Shown here piece by piece: positions 13,701-22,700 of a stretch of DNA of 64,000 bases (within the stretch, counting starts at the first letter, position 1; every line of letters starts with the position of its first letter). This DNA comes from Rhynochetos jubatus. Lineage: Eukaryota; Chordata; Aves; Eurypygiformes; Rhynochetidae. The position numbers and the translations under genes were made by a program. The DNA is taken from the NCBI GenBank assembly GCA_027574665.1, contig CM050657.1, forward strand, positions 21,182,700-21,246,699, read 5' to 3'. A model generated the notes under the pieces. It made no database searches. It saw nothing but the letters and a program-made list of their open reading frames with translations, and had not been told where the DNA came from.

Positions 13701-14057
13701 ATGGTGGTGACTGGCTGGGGCAGCACAAGTGATGTCAACAGCAATTACTCTACTTTCCTCGGTTACATTCAGATCCCCATGGTTCCCCGGAACGAGTGTG
13801 CCCAGGCGATGAGATTCGCTGTCTCTGACAACATGCTGTGTGCTGGGAGCTTAGGGGACAGAAAAGACGCCTGCAGTGGGGACAGTGGAGGCCCTATGAT
13901 CACTAAATACAAGGATACTTGGTTTTTGGTAGGACTGGTGAGCTGGGGCGAAGGCTGTGGAAGAAAGGAGAAATTCGGAGTCTACACCAAAGTCAGTCAG
14001 TACCTTGAGTGGATCCAGCACCACATAGATGAGATGCCAGCTACTTGGAAGGGTTGA
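4658..14057 (+). CDS. PROC: Vitamin K-dependent protein C (anticoagulant serine protease zymogen), 8 coding exons
   Basis: Protein C is a secreted liver zymogen; once activated by thrombin-thrombomodulin it cuts factors Va and VIIIa. Coding exons are 4658-4724, 5104-5264, 6229-6253, 6792-6902, 8225-8365, 8706-8815, 9672-9789 and 13489-14057, in frame for 433 residues (human 461). Order: signal peptide, propeptide ending QKR at 39, Gla domain from Ala40, aromatic stack, EGF1, EGF2, short linker, trypsin domain from Leu191. The triad is His232, Asp278 and Ser377, with Asp371 at the base of the S1 pocket. The activation sequence NIR/LIEGK and the motif [13 protein letters not shown] point to PROC rather than F7, F9 or F10. 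The neighbour IWS1 agrees with mammalian synteny. Odd points are a short activation region without a dibasic site, Ser374 where human has Glu, and extra Cys147 and Cys264. Confidence 0.93.
5104..5264 (+). CDS. PROC: PROC exon: propeptide and Gla domain
   Basis: The exon is 161 nt, phase 1 to 0, the family-standard size. The propeptide keeps Phe at -16 and Ala at -10, the carboxylase recognition residues, and ends IQKR before Ala40. The Gla domain has Glu at 6, 7, 14, 16, 19, 20, 25, 26, 29, 32 and 35 and the Cys17-Cys22 pair. Confidence 0.92.
6229..6253 (+). CDS. PROC: PROC 25-nt micro-exon: aromatic stack
   Basis: This exon encodes RNFWSKYV and has exactly the 25-nt length and phases (0 to 1) conserved in Gla proteases. 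The acceptor is CCACAG and the donor GTGAGT. Confidence 0.9.
6792..6902 (+). CDS. PROC: PROC exon: EGF-like domain 1
   Basis: The exon is 111 nt, phase 1 to 1. It has six cysteines and the calcium-binding DGDQC start. The pattern [12 protein letters not shown] fits the Asp beta-hydroxylation consensus. Confidence 0.9.
7407..8020 (-). mobile_element. CR1 LINE fragment (3' end of ORF2 plus 3'UTR)
   Basis: The element lies in PROC intron 4, antisense to the gene. Its right part translates on the minus strand into the C-terminal end of the CR1 reverse-transcriptase ORF, with landmarks [25 protein letters not shown] and [13 protein letters not shown]. Its left end shows the avian CR1 3' tail (reverse of CCATTCTATGATTCTA). 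It is 5'-truncated and dead, as is usual for CR1. Confidence 0.93.
8225..8365 (+). CDS. PROC: PROC exon: EGF-like domain 2
   Basis: The exon is 141 nt, phase 1 to 1. It carries the six expected EGF cysteines plus a seventh, Cys147, in QCRSCSC, which human protein C lacks. Confidence 0.9.
8706..8815 (+). CDS. PROC: PROC exon: connecting region and activation site
   Basis: The exon is 110 nt, phase 1 to 0. FPCG supplies Cys173, which should bond to the heavy chain. Only 17 residues separate Cys173 from the activation bond Arg190-Leu191, against about 28 in human, and there is no Lys-Arg or Arg-Arg pair between them. Confidence 0.9.
9672..9789 (+). CDS. PROC: PROC exon: protease domain with catalytic His
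   Basis: The exon is 118 nt, phase 0 to 1, identical in length to the matching exon of the downstream paralogue. It encodes the CGG(V)[13 protein letters not shown] region; His232 is catalytic. Confidence 0.92.
9790..13488 (+). other. PROC: PROC intron 7 (large intron)
   Basis: This is the longest intron of the gene, about 3.7 kb. It holds a CR1 fragment near 12419-12690 and no exon or RNA gene I can identify. Confidence 0.7.
12419..12690 (-). mobile_element. CR1 LINE 3' fragment
   Basis: The piece starts at the typical ATCATAGAAT motif and continues through diverged CR1 sequence (GGCTGGAGAAGACCTTTAGG, then the region encoding the end of ORF2 on the minus strand). It is shorter and looks like a different subfamily from the copy at 7407. 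Confidence 0.85.
13489..14057 (+). CDS. PROC: PROC last coding exon: catalytic Asp and Ser
   Basis: This exon completes the trypsin domain, with Asp278 in DNDIAML and Ser377 in GDSGGP, and stops at TGA 14055-14057. Cys264 in WVDKCVTH has no partner in the usual disulfide set. A 3.7-kb intron precedes the exon. Confidence 0.93.
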
Positions 14058-14134
14058 TTGTGAAGCTGAGTGTCTGGAATGTTGTGGCTGTGTGCTAGTG
14101 ACAGTGCCGTGTAACGCACTGTCACATCTTCAGT

Positions 14135-14140
14135 ATTAAA
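14135..14140 (+). terminator. PROC: PROC polyadenylation signal ATTAAA
   Basis: ATTAAA, the common variant signal, lies 78 nt after the stop codon. The nearby GT-rich stretch TTGTGTACTGTTGTCC at 14159 onward suits a downstream element. Confidence 0.6.
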
Positions 14141-16666
14141 TATGGAGTAGATGTTCACCTTGTGTACTGTTGTCCTTGGTGCCGATCCTCCTTCCTTACT
14201 TTTTGTTTGTTTTCTTTATTTACCTTGTTCGCTTGGGGTAGTTTCCAGGTTCTGTTGTTTATTTGTAGCATGGTCCTACTTAGGTCTGACAGGCAAGAAA
14301 TTGGGCTGTTAGGCTGAGATGCTGTACAGCGTTGCAGAGAATAAGATAGTCCGTGGTCACGTCTTTGTAGTGCAAAAGGACTGAACTGGTTGGGGCGGGG
14401 GGCAGGAGGGGACAGAGGAAAGTGTTTTATCAATCACGGGAGTGATACAGTTCTGTCATTGCAGCTCTACTCCAACGTGCTATCCACAACAACAGTTTTG
14501 GTTTGCTCTGTGTTTGTCTGATTTTTCTCCCAACCCAATGAAATGTTAACAACGTCATCGCTGCCTCCACTCGTTCACTTGCTCCAGCGCTCACAGGTTA
14601 AGGTGATTCAGTAAGTCACTAGAACGTGTTCCTATTTTCTGTTCTTCGCACACTCAGTGCCTGATTTCACGCCCAGACTTCCTTAAGGGTCAGTGGGAAT
14701 TCTGGTGTTACTTAGAAGAGGTTTAATTCCAGGCTTTTGCATGCTCTGTTTGTCCCAGGGTCTGTAAATCTCTTCTAATCAGCAGGCTGAGCAGTCGCTT
14801 GGGTTCCTTCCCGTTCTAGTGAGTGCAGTCAGTGGCAGGCTGTGCGTCTGCAGCTCGGTCTGTAGGTCTGTGTGTGTCAGTCAACACGGACACGTCGCAC
14901 CAGGAAGTTCGCAGGACGTAGCAACGCTCAAAAGGAAGTTTAATATCACAATTTATTCTTGTTTCTAATCTTAGCGCTTAAGCCTGCTAAATATAATTGA
15001 TCTCGTAGAAAAAAAACCCGTTAAAGTAATTCTGCCCTAGTGATGTTCCAGCATCTCAGGGTTTGGAGCCGTGTTCGGATCAGTGAAGAACTTCAGTTTG
15101 CTCTTGTGAGGAGACTGTTAAACGAAGAAAACCTCAGGTGCAACAAAGCAGTATTAGGATGCGTAAGAAACTTAATACAGTGTCAGCGAAGAGGTTTAAT
15201 ACCTCCTAAACTTGTGGACTTCGCCTCGTTGCCTTACAAGCTGCTTGCATGCTTACGGAGCGAGCGCTGGAGCTGACGCACGCGTTGAAGACGCGCCAGT
15301 CGGGGTAAGGGACTCCTGCTGGAGGTGAGCTGAAACTGAAGAGTGCCGTCGGCCGTCTCCCTGTCACTCGCTCTGTCTCTCCTTCTCCCCTTTTTCGTTT
15401 GGGACTGGGTTTAAGGATCAGTGAATGTCACGGAACTGTGCTTTGAACAGCGGCCTTCCAGCCCGCGCCAGGAATACAGGCTTGGGAGACGGCTGAGACG
15501 GCTAGTCGCTGCGTTCCAGGGAAGAACGTTACTGTGCCCGAAGCCAGGCAAACACGGGTCTCGTTAAAGGCAGAGATCAAATGGTGCTGTCAGTGAACAG
15601 CTGGGACTGGGACAGGGCAATATTTGCCTTCCTGCCGGCGACTGCTGTGAATCCTCCTGCACGCTCGGCTCTGCGCATTTCAACAGATGTTTACAGAGCA
15701 GCTTGGTCTGACCTACCGAAAGGTGATGGGGTGTCAGAAATCTCTGAAGGATCCCAGATTTTCCTGAAGCCGTCCCTTGCACAGAAGTGGCTTTTATTGT
15801 TGGAGGATGCTTTTAAGGAGTTCTGGGTTTTTTTACTGCACACATGTATGTGTGTGGAAACACACACAGAATTTCCCTCCGATTTTGGATTTCAGATGCG
15901 TTACATGCAATCCAGAAGGTTGTCTCTCCTCTGTCAATATTTGTGACTGGTTAATAATCAACCTCTTGACCTCAGGGCTGTTCCTGGTGTACATCCAAAT
16001 CTCCTTCCTGCCTTCCCCTAAAAACACAGAAAAGAAAAAAGTGAGTATAATGGCACGGTTCTGTGTGAAGTGAAGGCGTTCTGGATCCTGCTTCTGGGAA
16101 AATGATACAGGTAGAAAAGAGGCATGTGCTGTGGAGTCCTGGTAAATTATTTAGCCTGGGAAGGTAACACGGGGAAACAGAAACTTCTGTCTTGTCACCT
16201 CTGCTGCCAGGTACGTGGCGGATGTTTCCTCGCTGGGGTTTGCGCGTACGGCCTTACTTGACAAGACGGTCCGCGGTTGCACAGCAGCTGCCGTCGGCAG
16301 AAACCGCTGGCTGCGGCGTGCGGCTCAGCCTGGGATCCTTCGCGGCCCAAACAAGGCGGCTGCAGGGACCGGCTTCTGCTCCGTGTGGGCCTGATGCACA
16401 AGGCCCGTGTTCACCACAGCTGCTTTATTACTCTGCGGGCTTTGGATCAGACCCTGCGCCACATCCTGGGCTGGGTCAAGCTGCACAATGCCTTGGGGAT
16501 TCCTCTGGGGTGCAGCATCGGTGTGCCTTGGAGAAACAGTGGACATCAGATCCAGATGAATGGGGTAGAATTTGCTTTCTTTGTCCCTTCTCTCGCTCCT
16601 CCTTCAGGCTAATTCACCCTTGGCTTTGTGACAACGTGCCAATTTCATTCTTCTTTTCCCTGGCAG
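14141..16666. other. Intergenic spacer between the two Gla-protease genes
   Basis: The interval is about 2.5 kb and should contain the promoter and perhaps a 5'UTR exon of the downstream protease. An open frame at 15040-15276 has no recognisable similarity, and I see no repeat. Confidence 0.5.
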
Positions 16667-16776
16667 GAAGTCAGCAGGGAGTCTGCGAGTGCTCACTAAA
16701 ATGGAGCGCGGTTCCGCCCTGGTGATGTTTCTCCTACTGATGTGCTCCAGCAGCAGCTGCCCCTTTTCGTATCCAG
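16667..16776 (+). CDS. Gla-protease paralogue, first coding exon: signal peptide
   Basis: An acceptor (TTCTTTTCCCTGGCAG) ends at 16666, implying an upstream non-coding exon. The ATG at 16701 opens a hydrophobic signal (LVMFLLLMC), and the exon ends in phase 1 before GTAGGT. Confidence 0.82.
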
Positions 16777-19700
16777 GTAGGTACTTGTGGATCACGTTTT
16801 TGTCACTTGCTCTCTTACTGTGGCAATCTCGGCATTTAAACTGCAGCTGCGTTAGCACAAGCGCTGTGGGTGGAAGCAGCAAATCCCGAAATGCACAAGA
16901 AAAACCTGAATATTCCTGTGTTTATATTTCCAAGAGAAATCAGCCTTTCTTACCTTCCTACTGAGACCGTTATCCTGTTGAAAAGTGTTCTCCTTGTGAG
17001 ACCGAACCCTAAATCTGAATTATTTTTGCATGACAAAATTGTCCAACGTGGGAAGGTAAAACTGGGCATTTCCAGCGCACCTCGCGTTGATTTTACTACA
17101 ACAGCTACGCAAGGTTTAGAAACGGCTTCAGAGCGCTTTACAACAGGCGTGAGAAGGTGGAGGGTCTCGGGAATCACCGGCTGTCCTGGCAGAGGGGGAA
17201 GAGCAGCAGAAGCGCTATCTGCGGGGCAGAAGGCGACAGGCACAGCCTCTGCGTGGGACACCTGCCGGCAACCGGTGAACCCTTCAGCGGTGACCCCAGA
17301 ACGCACGGGGTGGGGAAGGGCAGTTCCACGGGTGCAAGTGAAAGACGCTTCCCCTGTTACCAGGAGTTTTTTGTGGGCTGTTTCTAATTGCTTAGAAACG
17401 AAGCAATGGAATCTTATTCTAGAATTTCCGTCATTGCTGCGGCTAGCGATCCTGCAGGGGCAAAGGAATGTGTGTCTCCATGGTCCGTCTCCACACCTGG
17501 GTTCCTTGTCGGAGAGTTTTGACTTGGCTGGGACACTGGACCGTGACAGCACTGCGACATGCACAGCTGCATGAATTTTAGTTGGCTTTGGCAGGAGCAC
17601 AAAGGGATCTTTCTTCTTAAAACGCTTCCGAGGAGCGGTTTTGGAGTCTGTGGGATGGATGGGTGTGGACACAGGGGCCGCACTTCTGGAGAGTCAAAAA
17701 GGCAAACCCCTCCTTCTTCTCCAGCGATGGCACGTGGGAACGGTGCGTGCCCAAGGGCCGAGGGAGCCCTCCCTTTCCTTCCGAGCACCCTGCCTGGGAA
17801 ATCCTGGGAGCGCTGTGCTTCAGGTAGAGGCGCCGTGGCAGAGACCTGTTGCGGGGGGTACGTGGGGAGGACACGTCCCTCTGCTGGCCTCTCCACCCTC
17901 AATTCACGGGCAGTAAGAGCTCTTCAGCCACCGCTGCAGGGCAGGTAGCCGAGGGAAGTGGAGGTGAAATGTAAGTGCAAAACTGGCACTTTGCATGTTT
18001 CTTTTAAGGAAGGAGCAGTGTTTGTCCTGTTGTGGCCACCTGGGAAGCACTGGGTCTCCGTCACTGACTGCCTGACGAAGCTGACACCAAACGCAAACCC
18101 AACCCCGTTTTGTTTTTCTAGTGTTTATGAAGAAGGACGAAGCGCACGAGGTGCTGAGAGTCCGTAAGCGTGCCAACTATTTTCTAGAAGAGATTCGCCC
18201 AGGGAACTTGGAGAGAGAGTGCAATGAGGAGAAGTGTTCCTTTGAGGAGGCTAAGGAGATCTTCCATTCGCAGGAGAAAACGGTGAGAAACTCTGGTTTA
18301 GGAGAAATGGCGGCGTTAACACTGAGCGGCGGGTGGGCCTTCCCAAGCCTCCTGGCTTGGCCCTGACAGGCGTGTGCCCACGGAATCTGCAGCGGGGTAC
18401 TCAGGATGGGTGGCTCAGGGCACTGGTGAGATGTCACTTGCTAAGCGAGCGCTCAGTTGTTGTGTAAACGTCAAACACGAGTCCTTAAAGCATCCAAAGC
18501 CTATTTCTGTGAGAGCCTGGATCCAGAACGGGATTCTGACATCTTCAGAGGCCACTTGCTTCATCAGACCCTCCGAGCACAAAGGAGGAGCGCCTCGTTC
18601 CCGGGGCCCGGCAGCGTCCAGCGGGGAAGCGGGGCTGCAGGCGTTCTGCCGGGGACCTGCTGCTGAGGCAGGAGTTGGAACCGCAGTTTTCAAGAGAGGT
18701 GCCCAGTTTCTCTTGTACCTCGCCCGAGCTGCTTAGGGCACGTGTTCGTGAGCAGGCAGCGCAGCGCAGCAGAAAGGGCTCTTCAGAGCGAAGCGGTTGG
18801 CGCTGCGGACCTTGCGCTGACACGCTGGGGGGGGGCCAGGGGTGCCACAGACCTTCCCCTGGCTGGAGCGTTCATGGCGCTAAGCGTTCAGTTTAACTTG
18901 CGTTCCAGTACAACCCGGTTTGTGCGCTCTTGGCTGGCCCACGTCGCAGGCGGAAGCGAGCTGCATGGCGATGATCTGCTCTGCTCTGCGAATGTATTTG
19001 ATGGTTGTAATCAAAATGTTCATTCGCGTGCACCCTAAACCCCCCAGTTTTCTAAACTACATCTTCAGTAGCCAGTATGCCCGCCTCACTGACGTTTTCT
19101 TCATGTGTGATTTGTTCTTGCAGATGGAGTTTTGGTTCAGTTACAAAGGTAGGTAAAAAAGGAATTTGTAGAAAGATCTGTTTCTCGTACCTCCTGGGTA
19201 CAGAGAATTATGTGGCAGTCTCAAGCCAGGCTTCTCTCAATTCCTGACATTCCTTGTTGCTTCCTCCTAGGCCTAAATCCGTGTGGTACAAATCCCTGTA
19301 ACAATGGTGGAGTCTGCAAAATAAGACACTACAGTTACTTTTGCATCTGCCCCCCAAAATTTGGAGGAGACAACTGTGAAAAAGGTCAGTACAGGAACAG
19401 GCACATCAACACTGATTGCGAAGGAAGGATTAAAGCTGGAGTTTGCTCCTGGGATACTCGAGCCGGACCTTTGCACAGGCTTCCCACTGAGCACCCGGCC
19501 GATCCAGGTCTGGTCGGTTGCGTAAGCTCTAAGCATTAGAACAGCGTTCCCTTACGTGACGCGCTGGGGTGCCGCCACCCCAGGAAGGGAGTCACACTGG
19601 GACGGTGGCTGCGGCTGCTCTGGCTCTGCTGCACGGAAGGAGGGTGGCAGCACCTCCTGGCACAGCGCGGCTGCGGGCCGGGGCTCCTGCGCGCGGCCGT

Positions 19701-22700
19701 GCCAGCCCTGAGGGCGGCCCGCGGCCATCCCCCCTCTTGCACCAGGGAGGGACAGGGACCGACCTCTGTTTGTCCCTTTGGAGGGGTAACAAGTCTAGTA
19801 CCCCCTGCACAGGCGCCTGCGCTGCAGATGGCTGTGGCGAGGCCTCTTCTCCTGGGGTTCGTACTGAGTAAATCAAATGGCTGAGGCATGAAATTACAGC
19901 AAAAGCCGAAATGACGTGGAAACTGAATCAAGTAATTCATCTTCCCCAAGGGCTTTTGTCGACCTTTTCACACTGAAGGAGTTGAACGTGGTTTTGTTAC
20001 TGTAACTGTATAAAAAGCCTCGGTCTGTTTCTCTCAGACTCGGCCCCCACCTGGTACTGCCCATCTGTCACGATGTAAAAGATACCGTGGGCAGAGGGAT
20101 CACAAATGGATGCGTTTGGAAGTGTTGGCTCTTCCAGGCCTTTTCTTGCCCCTGCTGTGCAGGCAGCGAGGCCTAGAGCCCCGCTGCGGCCGCGAGACCA
20201 AGCTGGCAAGTAAGAAAACGGTAGGAACAGGGGAACAGCACCAGCCACAGGGTGAGGTGTTCAGTTTGCCACAAATCTGCCTGCTTTCCCGGAACTGCAG
20301 GAGGCAGTTCCTTCTGTTCCCTGCGGGATCGCGGCAGATTACGTCCCTGCTTTCTTCAGCAATAGCGCTAGGAGCTGCGCGGGCCCACGCGCAGCAGTAA
20401 CCAGGCGACTGCCCCTGTGTTTCCCCGGCAGAGCGGCTGGAATGCTGGTACAAGAACGGCGGGTGCCGGCAGTACTGCAGGGACAGCAGCAGCGCCTTTC
20501 GGGTGGCGTGTTCCTGCGCCAAGGGCTACACCCTGCACGAGGACGGGCAGCGATGCCTGCAAGCAGGTAACGCGCCGGCACCGCCGGCGGTTCCCAAAGG
20601 CAGAGCCCTGTGCTGGGTTTCTGGGTGATCCGCTCGGTCAGATGATGGTTGGGGGGCAGGGGGGGAAGACATCAGGATGTCAGAGGTGTCCTGGGCTCTT
20701 ACAGGAGGGTTGAATCCCATTCTCGGCCAGGCAAAGTGCTGCTTTCGCGCTGGCCTTGGACACAACCCCGCCCGCGAGCTCAGCTCTTTGCGGCTCTCTC
20801 CTCCCTCCAGCACCGTTTCCATGTGGCCTGGTTAAGGCCAGGCAGGCGCAGCAGGAAGAGCGGCTGGGGCAGAACAGGCTCCCGAGGGGGCTGCCTGAGC
20901 ACCGGGATGACGCAGCCGGGCGGAACGAGAGCTTGGAGGCCACAGTCAGGCAAACGGAGCTGGAGCAAAGTGCTGCTGGGGAACACGAGACGTCCCACAG
21001 TGCCTTTGGGCAGAGCACGGAGGGCGAGGGCGATGCCAGACAAGCTGCGGTGGCAGGAGCGGCGTCCAGCCGGAACGAGACACTGGCGGCCTCCGTTCGC
21101 CCAAAGCCGCCGGGGGACGGTGCTGCTGGGCAGGAGGCGGGCGTCCCCAGGCACGACAAGGCACTGGAGGGGACCAGCAGGCCCGGGAGAGGCCTGGCTC
21201 CGCTGAGCGAGCCGACGCGGGGCCCTGCATGGCAGAACGAGACCACGGCGCCTGCTGCCAGGCAGAAGGAAACGGAGGAAAGCGCTGCTGGGCAAAACCA
21301 GACCGAGAGCAGTGCAGACACGCCTCAGTTCCTCCAGGTGGAAGTCAGCTCGACTTCAGAGCACGACTCCAGGATAACGGGAGGAACTCTGTGTCACCGT
21401 GGCCATTGCCCCTGGCAGGTAATGCTTTCCTTCCAGTCTGAATGCTCCCTTCCTGCTTCCAGCCGAGCAGGGTGCACCAGGACATCACAAAGCTGTCTGC
21501 AGGTCTCCCTGCCCGTTTCAGTAAGGGAGAGAACTGAGAGGGCTCAGCTGTGAAGGGCAGCAGCGGGCAGGCAGGGCAACCTCCCGGATGTGCTCGTTTA
21601 TTGGCGCTGTCCTTCTTTAATGTGGGGGTTTGTGCGTGTCCTTACGTGCTGCTCATTCATTTTCACTGCCTCTTTCATCAGTTGCTGTTCCTGGGCTTGT
21701 GCACAGGGGGTCACAGACTGACGCACAAACCTCAGGTTGCTGCCCCTCTTACTGCTGGCGCACCGCGCGTTCCCCGATGGGGAGGTGCTTTACAGGTGGG
21801 GGAACAGGCGCCTGAAGCTGGGCAGCCCGCGCAGTGGCTGTGCGCTTTTTGCGAGCTGAAACGTCGCTACCAGTAAATCCTGTGGGTTTCTGCCACCTTC
21901 CAGGAGGAAGTGGGGCTGCCCCCCTGCTGATGGGCTGAGAGCTGGGCTGCGAGAGGGGACTGTAGTGGGAGTGGTGCCCCAAGAGCTGTAACTTGTCAGT
22001 GAGGTTTGGCTTGGTTGTGTTGTTTAAAGGGTTTTCCAGACCCTTTCCAGTTCTCTGTAACCAGAGACAGAATTTTCAGGTGCTTTTCCTTTGCTGCTCT
22101 CCCGTGTTTTGTTCCAGCACTGCTGACCAGGATTGAGCATCAGCAGTAACTTAAACCACGTAAAGTGGCGTATGCCAAAGATGACATTACTCCAGGAACC
22201 GCACCAGGGAGGCGGCCGGGCTCTGTCACACCTTTTCCCCCACTCTTTGAGTAACTTCACTGAAACTACAGGGCACCGCTGACCCCTTCCTGGTCTTTCA
22301 CGCAGGTCTTGATCCGGGACGGTCGGGACGTTGGTTTCTGCGGAGGGAGTTTAATCGGCAGCCGCTGGGTGGTCACTGCTGCTCACTGCCTGGATCTCGT
22401 CAGACCACACCACGTCACTGTGGGTGAGCGCAGCGTGGGCGGTGGCGGGGCGCGGTGCAGGGGCACGCGGACACGTCCACCCCATTCACAGAGCCCTTTG
22501 CTGCCCTGGTGAGCCAGGTGCCAGGGGGCTCCGGCTGGTCCCTCCTGTTTTCACGGAGAACCTGGGAGCGTAGGGACAGCCAGATCTTGTTCTGTCCCCC
22601 GGTGTGGCAAAGGCATTGTGCGCAGACGGAGGCTGAGCCGGGTACACCTCGGAAGGATGCCGGCAGGTTATGGTCCGCTCTCACCTCGGTTCGGTCTGGA

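Noticed and set aside
15040..15276. 78-codon frame between the two proteases
   Set aside because: No recognisable similarity or splice context; not enough to call a gene.
16870..17672. Long open frames on both strands (234 and 240 codons) in intron 1 of the extra Gla protease
   Set aside because: They overlap antisense, show no recognisable domain and low-complexity composition, and lie inside a clear intron; chance in GC-rich DNA is enough.
20680..21321. Minus-strand frames of 170-213 codons opposite the activation-peptide exon
   Set aside because: Shadows of the GC-rich plus-strand exon, which alone has matching splice phases.
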